64,000 nt of DNA from Rhodothermales bacterium (GTDB lineage Bacteria > Bacteroidota > Rhodothermia > Rhodothermales > UBA10348). The translations under genes were made by a program, and so were the position numbers. The stretch lies in the NCBI GenBank assembly GCA_017643395.1, contig JAEPNP010000005.1, positions 186,001 to 250,000 of the forward strand. The letters are read 5' to 3'. Shown here one piece after another: positions 1 through 8,766 of the stretch (position 1 is the stretch's first letter; every line of letters starts with the position of its first letter). The notes beneath the pieces were generated by a model. The model had not been told where the DNA came from. It saw nothing but the letters and a program-made list of their open reading frames with translations, and ran no database searches.

Positions 1-1
1 C

Positions 2-121
2 TCAGGGCTTGGCGCGGACGGTGCCAACCTACCTAGTGGAAGACGCTTGAGATTCCCGAGAAAAGCCATGCGGGTGTCCAGTAGATCCGCGGAGCCATTT
101 TGGATTGAAAGGCTTGCCTGA
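2..121 (+). CDS. 3' end of an upstream gene (partial, unidentified)
   Basis: This frame is open from the left edge to a TGA at 119-121 and overlaps the start of the next gene by 17 bases, as expected for the last gene of a translationally coupled pair. The 39 visible residues are basic and end in WIERLA. No domain can be recognised. A second frame is also open from the edge to a TGA at 48-50 (ending YLVEDA) and is the alternative, so the true upstream gene cannot be decided from this window. Confidence 0.3.
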   Translation, partial: SGLGADGANLPSGRRLRFPRKAMRVSSRSAEPFWIERLA

Positions 122-1346
122 ATATCGTCGCTGGGCGCTGGCACTCTATGCCTGCTCCCTGAACTTGGAGTCCTTGGTGCCTGAGTCAGCCTTGGGGTCC
201 TTCTCGCTAGCCAAAGGGACAGGCTTTCTCTATCTCCTGTCCCTATTCCCCGACTACGGGACCTACTTGCTGGGCCGTGCGGAGGCGTACTTCTGGACGC
301 CCCTGTTGCTTTTTGTAGCGCTCTTTGTCGGCTCTAATCTAGCAAACGCTGGTAGCTCTAGCGTCTCTGTTCTCCCTGGAGTGTTGTTACTCAACATAGC
401 GGTCTTCGTGCTGGTGCTAAACCACCTATCTCTTGATAAGCGGGCCTTTCAATGGGCGCTCCGAGGGTTTGTGCTTGGGGCTTTGATTGTGTCGGTACTC
501 ATGGTGGTTGGGGTCGGCACCAGCCTTAATGCTGACATGCGCCTCAGTGTTTTCGGCGCAAACGAGAACGAAATGGGGATGAAGCTGGCATCGGCTTTGG
601 CGATCGTTGGAGCCTCGCTGGCGGGTGTGGGTGGCCGCATGCGGATTCACCCAATAGCGGCGGTTGGATTCTCGGGTCTTCTGCTTTGGGCTTTAGTCTT
701 GACCGGGTCCCGATCAGCACTAGTCGTGCTAATCGCCGGTCTACTTGTCCTCGGACTTCCCAGATCTTCAACACATAATCGCGGCGGACTCGACGGTAGT
801 CGGCGACAAATACTCATCTCACTGCTGTTGTTGGCGAGCACCCTCGTGGTTGTACTGCAGTCTGGGACTTTGCTTGAACGCCTAGCGGAAATTGCTACCG
901 ACGGCGATGCAGGCGGTCGACTGGCGCTGTGGGTGCTTGTCCTCCCGGTGATTGCCGACAACTGGCTCCTCGGAATTGGCGCGACCGGATTTTCGGCGTG
1001 GTCCCAAGATCTATTTGGAGCCACAATTAATCCACACAACGTCCTTCTTGAAGTCGCGATCTACGTGGGAGCCCTAGGACTGCTGGTTTTTGGGGTTTTT
1101 CTCTGGAGGGTAGGGCGAGCCGCCTGGGAAAAATGGAGCTACCATGGAGATGCCGTTGGAATGGTGTTGCTGAGTTCCGTCGCCGTGCTGCTAGCTGGGA
1201 ATCAGCTCCTGGGAGTCAAGACTGGGTGGCTTTTCCTTGCCCTTGCTGCCGGCAGTCATCACGCCCAAGTCCCACAGGCGACATCGACTCACAACCAGAC
1301 AAATCAGCTCCGAACGAATATCAATACCCGGCAGCCGAATGGGTGA
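105..1346 (+). CDS. O-antigen polymerase/ligase-like membrane protein (Wzy/WaaL type)
   Basis: The 413-residue product is almost entirely hydrophobic, with about ten to twelve predicted membrane segments. A late periplasmic-loop motif near residue 309 (NPHNVLLEVAIYVGALG) matches the conserved His-Asn of O-antigen ligase/polymerase proteins. Such proteins act in the inner membrane, either polymerising lipid-linked repeat units or moving finished glycan to an acceptor; sequence alone does not tell which. The start is a TTG at 105 with GGAG at 91-94, ten bases upstream; no ATG or GTG is available in frame. The gene overlaps the following ABC transporter gene by 8 bases (ATGGGTGA), so they are translationally coupled. 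A membrane polymerase beside an ABC flippase fits assembly of a surface glycan. Confidence 0.8.
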   Translation: MKGLPEYRRWALALYACSLNLESLVPESALGSFSLAKGTGFLYLLSLFPDYGTYLLGRAEAYFWTPLLLFVALFVGSNLANAGSSSVSVLPGVLLLNIAVFVLVLNHLSLDKRAFQWALRGFVLGALIVSVLMVVGVGTSLNADMRLSVFGANENEMGMKLASALAIVGASLAGVGGRMRIHPIAAVGFSGLLLWALVLTGSRSALVVLIAGLLVLGLPRSSTHNRGGLDGSRRQILISLLLLASTLVVVLQSGTLLERLAEIATDGDAGGRLALWVLVLPVIADNWLLGIGATGFSAWSQDLFGATINPHNVLLEVAIYVGALGLLVFGVFLWRVGRAAWEKWSYHGDAVGMVLLSSVAVLLAGNQLLGVKTGWLFLALAAGSHHAQVPQATSTHNQTNQLRTNINTRQPNG

Positions 1347-3099
1347 GAGTGTTCAGACTGTGCTCCGCTGGCTCAGCCGATCCCGAAGACTGCAGTTGGC
1401 GATGTTACTGGGACTGTCTCTGGCGGGGGCGGTTGCTGAGCTAGCAACACTTGGCGCGGTAATTCCGTTCATCGGGTTTCTTTCGGACCCAACTTCCGCC
1501 GTGGAGAGCCCCCTGGTTGCGACCGCGCTAGGGTTGCTCGGGTGGTCGGAGGGGGATTCGGCGATCGTACCCATGACGATCATATTCTTCGCGGTCGTGG
1601 TTGTCGCGGCCGGTATTCGGCTCGGCCTTGCTTGGGCGAGCGTCCATTTCGCGCGGGAGGTGGGGTACGAGTTAGGGGCGAAGATTTACGAACAGATGTT
1701 GTATCAGCCCTACTTATTCCACGTCTCGAAGAATACGAGCGAAATCATCGCTTCCGTCTCAAAGGTGGATGGAGTCATCCGGGGCGTCCTCACCCCCGCA
1801 CTCGACATGACCGTGGCCACGATTCTCTCAACGTTTATCCTGGGCGGGCTCTTCGCCATCGAGTTCAAGCTGACCGGGCTAGCGGCCGGTCTCTTCGGAC
1901 TCATATATGTGGCCGTAGGGGGACTGTCTCGATCCATGTTAGCACGGAACGCGAAGATAATTGGACAGAGCCAGACCCTGCGTGTGAAGTATATGCAGGA
2001 GGGCCTCGGAGGCATCCGTGACATCCTCCTTGATGGAAGCCAGCTTGTACACAAAGCGAGGTTCGCCAATGCCCACCTTGCCTACAACCGGGCAATTTCG
2101 CAGAACAATCTCTGGAGCCAGACACCACGATATGTCGTCGAGGCCCTCGGCATCGGGGTCATCGCCGGTTTGGCGGTGCTCATCGCCCAGCGAGACGGAG
2201 GGCTCGCTACGGCATTGCCGGCCTTGGCGGCCCTCGCCCTCGGCGCCCAGCGGCTGCTGCCGCTGTTTCAGCGCATTTATGCGGCCTGGAGTACGATCAA
2301 GGGAAACCGAGGGAATATTGATGATGTCGCCGTTCTCCTTGACACTGCTCTGCCCGAAGAGATTGCGGCACAAGGGGACCCCCTGCTGTTCCCATTTACG
2401 AAGAACATTTCTTTGCGCGAGCTCGGCTTTCGGTATGCCTCTGACCTGCCATTCGTCCTCAGATCCATCGACCTCCAGATCAGCAAGGGCCAGAGGATTG
2501 GGATTGTCGGCGAAACTGGATGCGGCAAGAGCACCTTGCTGGACCTCGTAATGGGTCTCTTAACCCCTTCGACTGGCAAGATTCTGGTGGACGGAAAGCC
2601 GTTGGATGCTGCAGCGCTGCCGCATTGGCAGGCAAGAATCGCCCATGTCCCGCAGACGATATTTCTCACTGATGCTAGCATTGAATCCAACATCGCGTTC
2701 GCAGAGCCGCCAGAGAGAATCGATCGCGAGCGCGTTGTTGAGGCTGCCCGACGTGCTCGTATTCACGACTTTATTCAAGGATTGCCCGAGCAGTACAGCA
2801 CCGAAGTTGGCGAAAGGGGTGTCAGAATCTCCGGCGGCCAACGTCAGAGAATTGGGATCGCACGTGCACTTTACCGCAAGGCCGACGTCCTGATTCTCGA
2901 CGAGGCGACGAGTGCCCTTGACAGTTCGACCGAAGAATCAGTCATGGAGGGCATCGATGCCTTGGGCGCGAACATCACGGTGTTCATGGTAGCGCACAGG
3001 CTGTCAACCCTGCGAAACTGTGACTTAATGGTCCACATGCTACCTGGCGGACTCGCCTCCGTGGAGCAAACGAACTCGAATCAAACGGCCCAGTTTTGA
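1339..3099 (+). CDS. ABC transporter, lipid-linked oligosaccharide flippase-like (MsbA/PglK type)
   Basis: This is a fused half-transporter of 586 residues. About six membrane segments fill the first 330 residues, followed by an ATPase domain with Walker A GETGCGKST near 391, signature RISGGQRQR near 495, Walker B ILDEATSALD near 517 and a switch histidine in VAHRLS near 551. All catalytic elements are present. The start at ATG 1339 was chosen because it overlaps the previous stop; an earlier ATG at 1237 would give a 34-residue polar extension lying inside the upstream gene. Next to sugar-biosynthesis genes and an O-antigen-type membrane protein, the likely role is flipping an undecaprenyl-linked glycan across the inner membrane, replacing Wzx. 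A lipid exporter remains possible. Confidence 0.85.
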   Translation: MGESVQTVLRWLSRSRRLQLAMLLGLSLAGAVAELATLGAVIPFIGFLSDPTSAVESPLVATALGLLGWSEGDSAIVPMTIIFFAVVVVAAGIRLGLAWASVHFAREVGYELGAKIYEQMLYQPYLFHVSKNTSEIIASVSKVDGVIRGVLTPALDMTVATILSTFILGGLFAIEFKLTGLAAGLFGLIYVAVGGLSRSMLARNAKIIGQSQTLRVKYMQEGLGGIRDILLDGSQLVHKARFANAHLAYNRAISQNNLWSQTPRYVVEALGIGVIAGLAVLIAQRDGGLATALPALAALALGAQRLLPLFQRIYAAWSTIKGNRGNIDDVAVLLDTALPEEIAAQGDPLLFPFTKNISLRELGFRYASDLPFVLRSIDLQISKGQRIGIVGETGCGKSTLLDLVMGLLTPSTGKILVDGKPLDAAALPHWQARIAHVPQTIFLTDASIESNIAFAEPPERIDRERVVEAARRARIHDFIQGLPEQYSTEVGERGVRISGGQRQRIGIARALYRKADVLILDEATSALDSSTEESVMEGIDALGANITVFMVAHRLSTLRNCDLMVHMLPGGLASVEQTNSNQTAQF

Positions 3100-4109
3100 T
3101 GATCCAAGATCGAAGTATTCTGATTACAGGAGGGACAGGTTCCTTCGGAAAAGCGTTTGTTAGGAGGCTGCTGAAGCAGAATCCCGACATACCCCGACTC
3201 GTCATTTACAGTCGCGACGAACTCAAACAGTACGAAATGTCGCTCGAGTTCCCGCCAGAGCGATACCCCGGAATCAGGTATTTCATAGGCGACGTTCGAG
3301 ACAAAGACCGTTTGCGTCGAGCTCTTGAGGGGATAGACACCGTCGTGCATGCCGCTGCACTCAAACAGGTGCCTGCGGCAGAGTACAACCCTTTCGAAGC
3401 AATCAAAACCAATGTTCTTGGGGCGCAAAACCTGATTGACAGCTGCCTGGAAGTTGGCGTCTCCAAGGTTGTGGCGTTGTCGACGGATAAGGCCGCGGCC
3501 CCAATCAATCTCTACGGTGCCACGAAGCTCTGTTCTGACAAACTCTTTACCGCGGCCGGCAACATTCGAGGCCAGCGTGATATCCGGCTAAGCGTGGTGA
3601 GGTACGGCAACGTCATGGGTAGTCGGGGGTCAGTCATTCCGTTCTTTCTCAAGCTTCGGTCTTCGGGGGTTTTGCCGATTACCGATCCCGAAATGACAAG
3701 GTTCAACATTAGCCTGGCCGAGGGCGTCGACATGGTCCTGTGGGCACATGAGACCATGAGAGGCGGCGAAATCTTCGTGCCAAAGATCCCCAGCTATCGA
3801 ATCACTGATGTCGCGACCGCTGTTGCGCCAAACTGTGAGCAGTCGATCATAGGTGTCCGTCCGGGTGAAAAGATCCACGAGGAGATGATCACAGCTAGTG
3901 ACTCCTTCTACACAGTCGACCTCGGGGACTACTTCGCGATTTTGCCGGTCGCCGGAAGGTTGAATCCCGACGACTACGCATCCGAAATGGGCGGATCGCG
4001 AGTGCCCCCTGGGTTCGCATACGACAGCGAATCAAACAAAGACTTCCTGTCAGTAGCGCAGCTGAGAGTCCTAATTAGAGAGCACGTCGACCCGACCTTT
4101 CGTGTCTGA
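3099..4109 (+). CDS. pseB: UDP-N-acetylglucosamine 4,6-dehydratase (inverting), PseB
   Basis: This extended SDR of 336 residues has the nucleotide-binding GGTGSFG at about residues 9-15 and the catalytic YxxxK as YGATK. PseB removes water from UDP-GlcNAc and inverts C5, giving UDP-2-acetamido-2,6-dideoxy-L-arabino-4-hexulose, the first step of pseudaminic acid synthesis. The Tyr distinguishes it from the PglF/WbpM type, which carries Met at this position, as the 23241-25199 gene does. The start is the ATG at 3099 overlapping the upstream TGA (TGATG). The following gene is PseC, which uses the product directly. CapE is a close relative and is the main alternative, given the CapF-like gene downstream. 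Confidence 0.9.
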   Translation: MIQDRSILITGGTGSFGKAFVRRLLKQNPDIPRLVIYSRDELKQYEMSLEFPPERYPGIRYFIGDVRDKDRLRRALEGIDTVVHAAALKQVPAAEYNPFEAIKTNVLGAQNLIDSCLEVGVSKVVALSTDKAAAPINLYGATKLCSDKLFTAAGNIRGQRDIRLSVVRYGNVMGSRGSVIPFFLKLRSSGVLPITDPEMTRFNISLAEGVDMVLWAHETMRGGEIFVPKIPSYRITDVATAVAPNCEQSIIGVRPGEKIHEEMITASDSFYTVDLGDYFAILPVAGRLNPDDYASEMGGSRVPPGFAYDSESNKDFLSVAQLRVLIREHVDPTFRV

Positions 4110-4113
4110 AGCC

Positions 4114-5247
4114 ATGATCCCATATGGTCGCCAGTCGATCTCTGAAGGTGATATCCAGGCCGTGATAAACGTCCTGCAATCGGACTTTCTCACCCAGGGA
4201 CCAATTGTACCAAAATTTGAGAGGGCTGTCGCGGATTACTGCCAGGCCTTACACGGGGTTGCAGCTAACAGTGCGACTAGCGCGCTACACATCGCCTGTC
4301 TGGCCCTAAATGTCCGACCAGGCGATTATGTCTGGACAAGTCCGATCACTTTCGTAGCCTCCGCCAACTGCGCCGCGTACTGCGGCGCGCATATCGATTT
4401 TGTTGATGTTGACCCGGAGACGGGAAACCTTTCCGTTCCTGCCCTAACCCAGAAGCTCATTTCCGCCGAAAGGGAAGGGGTTCTGCCCAAGGTGGTTATT
4501 CCGGTCCATCTTTCGGGGGAGCCCTGTGACATGGAGGCTCTGTGGCAATTGGGTCAGAGGTATGGGTTTCACATCGTTGAAGACGCCTCCCACGCCATCG
4601 GTGCACGCCACAAGTCAAGCCCTGTCGGGTCCTGCATTTTTAGCGACATCACCGTGTTTTCCTTCCATCCGGTGAAGATCATTACCACCGCCGAGGGCGG
4701 ACTCGCGGTGACAAACGACGCAGATTTAGCGCGCAGAATGCAGCTATTCCGTACGCATGGCATAACTAAGGAGGTGTCTGAAATGTCACTCCCCTCTCCT
4801 ATGCCGTGGTACTACGAACAAGTCTGCCTAGGCTTTAATTATCGCATGACGGATGTGCAGGCAGCGCTTGGTTTGTCACAACTCAACAGACTTGACAAGT
4901 TCGTAGAAAAAAGGCTACAGGTTGCTGCAATCTATGACCGGCTCTTAGGGGATCATGTCGATGTGCCTAGACGTGATCCTGCGAATAGGTCAGCAATGCA
5001 CCTTTATATTGTCCGCGTTGAAGACCGTGACGGGGTCTTTCGGGGCATGCGTGCCGCAGGAGTCGGAGTAAATGTGCACTATATCCCGGTTTATAAGCAG
5101 CCGTGGTATCAGCGGTTGGGAGCGTACGCCGAACTCCCGGGGGCCGAGAAGTTCTACGCCCGGTGTCTGAGCATTCCGATGTTTCCCTCGATCACATCCC
5201 TTCAGCAGGCGCAGGTAGCAACTGCGCTAATCGACCTCGTACCCTAA
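4114..5247 (+). CDS. pseC: UDP-4-amino-4,6-dideoxy-N-acetyl-L-altrosamine transaminase, PseC
   Basis: This PLP-dependent DegT/DnrJ/EryC1 aminotransferase has 377 residues. The N-terminus IPYGRQSISEGDI and the FLTQGP motif are typical of PseC. The PLP lysine lies in SFHPVKIITTAEGG, and VEDASHAIGA gives the PLP-nitrogen-binding aspartate. It transfers an amino group from glutamate to C4 of the PseB product. Start choice: a GTG at 4102 would overlap the pseB stop and add four residues, but family members start at the MIPY that follows, so ATG 4114 is preferred. Directly downstream of pseB, it commits the pathway to pseudaminic acid; pseG and pseI are found in the opposing operon. Confidence 0.9.
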   Translation: MIPYGRQSISEGDIQAVINVLQSDFLTQGPIVPKFERAVADYCQALHGVAANSATSALHIACLALNVRPGDYVWTSPITFVASANCAAYCGAHIDFVDVDPETGNLSVPALTQKLISAEREGVLPKVVIPVHLSGEPCDMEALWQLGQRYGFHIVEDASHAIGARHKSSPVGSCIFSDITVFSFHPVKIITTAEGGLAVTNDADLARRMQLFRTHGITKEVSEMSLPSPMPWYYEQVCLGFNYRMTDVQAALGLSQLNRLDKFVEKRLQVAAIYDRLLGDHVDVPRRDPANRSAMHLYIVRVEDRDGVFRGMRAAGVGVNVHYIPVYKQPWYQRLGAYAELPGAEKFYARCLSIPMFPSITSLQQAQVATALIDLVP

Positions 5248-5322
5248 CGACCTACCCGGTGTGAGGTTGGTCCGGGAGTTTTCGTTCGACTTTGCCGGCT
5301 ATTTCAGGCCTTTTGGGATACA

Positions 5323-6171
5323 GTGACCAACCGATTGATATTGGGCACCGCGCAGTTTGGCCTCCCTTATGGAATGGGGTCAGGAAGACAGACCCCACTC
5401 CAAACTGTCTCTAGAATTCTCAGGCTCGCTTGGGAATCGGGAGTCACTCAACTCGACACTGCCATTGCCTATGGAACTGCCGAATCCGCCTTGGGGGAGG
5501 TTGGCGTAAGGAACTGGGACGTAACCACAAAACTCCCAGAGCTCGACCTTAATCGTCCGCTCGAAGGTCAGGTGTACAGACTGATCGAGGGCTCGTTGCG
5601 CCGTGTCCGGTTAGACAAATTTAAGTGCGTACTCCTTCACCGCCCATTGCAGTTGATGAAGCCAAACGGCGAGCAACTGTATAGCGCGTTATTGAAGCTT
5701 CGAGACGATGACATTTGCGATTCGGTTGGGGTATCCATTTACAATCCAGTCGAGCTGAACCTCCTCAGCAAGAAATACCCGATAGGTGTCGTTCAAGGCC
5801 CGCTTAGCGTCGTGGATCGGAGACTTGCCGACGCAGGCTGGACTGCCAGTTGCTCCACCGAGTTTCAGGCGAGATCAGTTTTCCTCCAGGGACTCTTGCT
5901 TCGGGACTCCACGGCGAGACCCCCAAGCTTCGACCGGTGGGCAAAGGAACTACGACCCTTCGATGAATGGGCACGAGGGGTTGGTGCTGGACTCGCAGAG
6001 GCCTGCTTAGGGCACGTGTTAAGCTACCCCAATGTATCGAGAGTCGTTGTTGGGATTGAGTCCTTGGAGCAACTCCAGTCTGCGCTCAGGGCAGCCTCAA
6101 ATCCGAAACGTGCTCCCGAAAACATCGCAATTAGGGATGAGACTTTTCTTGATCCCAGACTTTGGCCGTAG
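5323..6171 (+). CDS. aldo/keto reductase family protein
   Basis: The 282-residue product is an AKR-family TIM barrel: an N-terminal LILGTAQFGLPYG, the DTAIAYGTAE segment carrying the catalytic Asp and Tyr, and a VVVGIESLEQL segment near the C-terminus where the family binds NADP. Such proteins occur often in nonulosonate and O-antigen clusters, where they are presumed to reduce or remodel sugar intermediates; the substrate cannot be read from sequence. The start is a GTG at 5323. A 75-base gap after pseC contains no gene and no clear hairpin, so the gene is probably in the same transcript. Confidence 0.75.
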   Translation: MTNRLILGTAQFGLPYGMGSGRQTPLQTVSRILRLAWESGVTQLDTAIAYGTAESALGEVGVRNWDVTTKLPELDLNRPLEGQVYRLIEGSLRRVRLDKFKCVLLHRPLQLMKPNGEQLYSALLKLRDDDICDSVGVSIYNPVELNLLSKKYPIGVVQGPLSVVDRRLADAGWTASCSTEFQARSVFLQGLLLRDSTARPPSFDRWAKELRPFDEWARGVGAGLAEACLGHVLSYPNVSRVVVGIESLEQLQSALRAASNPKRAPENIAIRDETFLDPRLWP

Positions 6172-6224
6172 CGGCCAGTGAAACTGCCACGTCGCCAAGA
6201 CTTCAACCTATACTTCGCACCCAA

Positions 6225-7343
6225 ATGACCCGAATTGGAATCACCGGCGCCAACGGTTTCTTAGGCACACACCTAAGGAATGTGCTCGGCTTGGCTGGAA
6301 AGGAATTCGAGTTGGTCGACTTTGATCGAGCATGGTTCGATGCCCCGCGCCAGCTTGACGATTTCGTGAGAGGCGTCGATGCAATCGTCCACCTAGCCGC
6401 CCTGAATCGACACCATGACCCCGACGAAATCTTCAATACGAACACTGGAATTACCCGAAGCCTGATCGATTCCTTGCTCCGCACGGGAGAAACTCCCCAT
6501 GTTCTGATATCCTCCTCAGTCCAGGAATTCCGCCCCGGCCGCTACGGTGACTCAAAGAGAGAGTCACGTCTCATGCTCGCAGATTGGGCGAAGGCTAGCG
6601 GAGCTAACTTCACAGGCCTGGTGATCCCAAACCTCTACGGCCCGTTTGGACACCCTCGTTATAATTCCGTTGTCGCGACGTTCTGCAGTCAGGTGTCGCG
6701 GGGACAGGAGGTCACGGTCGAGAACGATCCGGAGATCGATTTTCTTTACGTAGGCAGCCTTGCTGAGCGCATCGTGGCCATCCTGCGTGCACGTACGAAC
6801 GAACCGTTTCTCAGGATCGAGGCCGAGCACAGCGTCCGTATTTCCGAACTGAAGGGGCAAATCGAAGAAATCCGGCACACGTATCAAGAGGGCGGGGCGA
6901 TGCCACGGTTGAGGAGCCAGTTCGACCGTTGGCTCTTCCTCACCTATCAGTGTTACATGCCACTTGGTGAGTGCTTCCCAAAAGCCCTTTCCTCTCACTC
7001 AGATGAGCGAGGCTCGTTTGTTGAGGTGCTCCGGGCCAGAATCGACGGCCAAGTTTCGTTCTCAACCACAAACCCGGGGATCACGCGGGGAAACCACTAC
7101 CATACCCGAAAGACTGAACGTTTCGCCGTGATAAAGGGAGTCGCTGAAGTGGCCATCCGCCAAATTGGAACAGACCAAAGATTGGTGTTCCGGCTGGATG
7201 CGACGACACCATCATTTGTGGACATGCCAATATGGCACACCCACAATATCACCAACGTGGGCGAAGAACCGCTCTACACCGTATTCTGGATCAGCGAGGA
7301 ATACGACCCCACAGATCCGGACACTTACTTTGAGGTGGTATGA
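6225..7343 (+). CDS. capF: CapF-like bifunctional SDR reductase with C-terminal cupin
   Basis: The 372-residue product has an N-terminal SDR domain (GITGANGFLG at the start, catalytic YGDSK) and, from about residue 245, a cupin domain with GNHYHTRKTE and PIWHTHNITN, whose histidines would bind metal. This architecture and length match CapF/WbjC, which epimerises and reduces a 4-keto-6-deoxy-UDP-GlcNAc derivative toward UDP-L-FucNAc. ATG 6225 was chosen because the 21 residues between it and an earlier in-frame ATG (6162) are low-complexity and overlap the upstream gene. No separate CapE or CapG is visible, so the PseB product may feed it or the partner lies outside the window. It ends 5 bases before an opposing gene. 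Confidence 0.75.
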   Translation: MTRIGITGANGFLGTHLRNVLGLAGKEFELVDFDRAWFDAPRQLDDFVRGVDAIVHLAALNRHHDPDEIFNTNTGITRSLIDSLLRTGETPHVLISSSVQEFRPGRYGDSKRESRLMLADWAKASGANFTGLVIPNLYGPFGHPRYNSVVATFCSQVSRGQEVTVENDPEIDFLYVGSLAERIVAILRARTNEPFLRIEAEHSVRISELKGQIEEIRHTYQEGGAMPRLRSQFDRWLFLTYQCYMPLGECFPKALSSHSDERGSFVEVLRARIDGQVSFSTTNPGITRGNHYHTRKTERFAVIKGVAEVAIRQIGTDQRLVFRLDATTPSFVDMPIWHTHNITNVGEEPLYTVFWISEEYDPTDPDTYFEVV

Positions 7344-7348
7344 TGCCT

Positions 7349-8743
7349 TCATCGCCCAAGTACGATATCCCCACGATACTGTAGGCTATCGGATGGCGAC
7401 ATTTCTATATAGCCTATGCGTTCACCAAACGGACTACCGGTCTCCAAGATTTCGGCCCAAGTCGCTACGATCGCACCGTTGAAGCGGTAATGCCGTTCGC
7501 GTTCAAAAGTCAGTCCCGCCAATCGGCCTGGGTTCATGAGGACGAGGCCCTCTGGACCGTGTCGAAACATTGGATCCGGCTCCTCAAGAACCGAAACTAC
7601 AGAATCACTCTCGGTTAAGCGTAGCAGGCTTAGCGCCTTTTCGATATGAATCGCTCTCCGCCTGAACGCGTGGAGGCTGAGAAACGAAACAATATCTGGT
7701 TTCTGACCTGTAGCCTTGGCGAACGCTTCCGATCCCTCTCTCATGAGTGCGAGTAGGGGCAGGCCCCTACTCGTCGTGGAATCGGACTTCAGCAATCGGT
7801 GGTGCGGAGGTACAGTCCCTGAGAGCTCGAGTTCTTGTGAATAGGCGATTACGGCCTCACTGCTACTCGACACTACCACCGCCGTGACCTCAGGTACCCC
7901 GCTTGCCTCGGTGATGGCGCGCTCAAGCAGAGAGGCCCCTTCGACCTCCCGAAAAGGAATTCCCTCTTGACCGGGATACGACTCCTTTGCCGGTATGATG
8001 GCGACCGAGTTTAAAGGGTAGTCACCTTGAAGCTTTTCTCCCGCAGTGCGCAGGATTGCGGTTCTTGCCTGGAGGAGTCTCGCGTGATCACGACTGAGGG
8101 AGGAAGCGTGCTGCCTGTAGTAAAACACCGGCACATTTACGCTGGTCGCGCCCACCCGCTTATACAACTTAAACCAAAGATCCCAACCATCTTGAGCCCT
8201 GACATTTTCCAGGTATCCGCCCGCTGCTCTCATCGCCCGAACACGAAACAGGGTGCAGGCTCCATGCGGCGGCAGGTGACCCGACATGTCTTCTGTGCCA
8301 AGAGCGGGCCGGCGCTCCATGCCTATAACCGTGCCCCCTTCATCAACGTAGTAGTAGTTGCCATAAACCACACCGGCGTTTGGAAGTGACTCTAGCTTGT
8401 TGACCATCACCAACAATGCGCTCTCGTCGAGCCAGTCATCCGCGTCGAGTCTCATCATGTATTTGCCCTTCGCAAGCCTGAGCACTCGATTAGCAACTTT
8501 CTGTAGCCCTATCCGGGTTGGGAACGACAGCAGAGTTACACGATCCGGATCACGCAGACACGCCGCTTGAGCCAAAACGGACGTTTGGTCTGACGACCCC
8601 TCGTCCACAATGATCAATTCCCAATTCGTGTATAACTGCTTGAATACACTGTCTAAGCACTGCTGCAGGTAGCGCCCATAGTTGTGCGACGGGACATAGA
8701 CCGTCACGAGGGGTTGGTGCGCCGCCAAGGGGGGTGTAGCCAC
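7349..8743 (-). CDS. family 2 glycosyltransferase fused to a degenerate CMP-nonulosonate-synthetase-like domain
   Basis: The 464-residue product has a GT-A glycosyltransferase in residues 1-240: VTVYVPSHNYGRYL at the N-terminus, MRLDADDWLD as the metal-binding DxD, and HGACTLF further on. From about residue 245 it continues with SVAIIPAKES, an acylneuraminate cytidylyltransferase-like fold (IPFREVEGASLLERAI aligns with the K-N-x-x-x-x-G-x-P-L region). The CTP-binding IPARxGSKRxxxKN signature is eroded: Arg and Lys positions are replaced and the loop is altered. The second half may therefore bind rather than make CMP-sugar. The start is a GTG at 8743. It is the last gene of the 14.5 kb minus-strand operon, 23 bases after the fused synthase, so a nonulosonate-related role is inferred. 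Confidence 0.75.
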   Translation of the reverse strand: MATPPLAAHQPLVTVYVPSHNYGRYLQQCLDSVFKQLYTNWELIIVDEGSSDQTSVLAQAACLRDPDRVTLLSFPTRIGLQKVANRVLRLAKGKYMMRLDADDWLDESALLVMVNKLESLPNAGVVYGNYYYVDEGGTVIGMERRPALGTEDMSGHLPPHGACTLFRVRAMRAAGGYLENVRAQDGWDLWFKLYKRVGATSVNVPVFYYRQHASSLSRDHARLLQARTAILRTAGEKLQGDYPLNSVAIIPAKESYPGQEGIPFREVEGASLLERAITEASGVPEVTAVVVSSSSEAVIAYSQELELSGTVPPHHRLLKSDSTTSRGLPLLALMREGSEAFAKATGQKPDIVSFLSLHAFRRRAIHIEKALSLLRLTESDSVVSVLEEPDPMFRHGPEGLVLMNPGRLAGLTFERERHYRFNGAIVATWAEILETGSPFGERIGYIEMSPSDSLQYRGDIVLGR

Positions 8744-8766
8744 GGGCTTCTTGTTATCTCTCTAGA

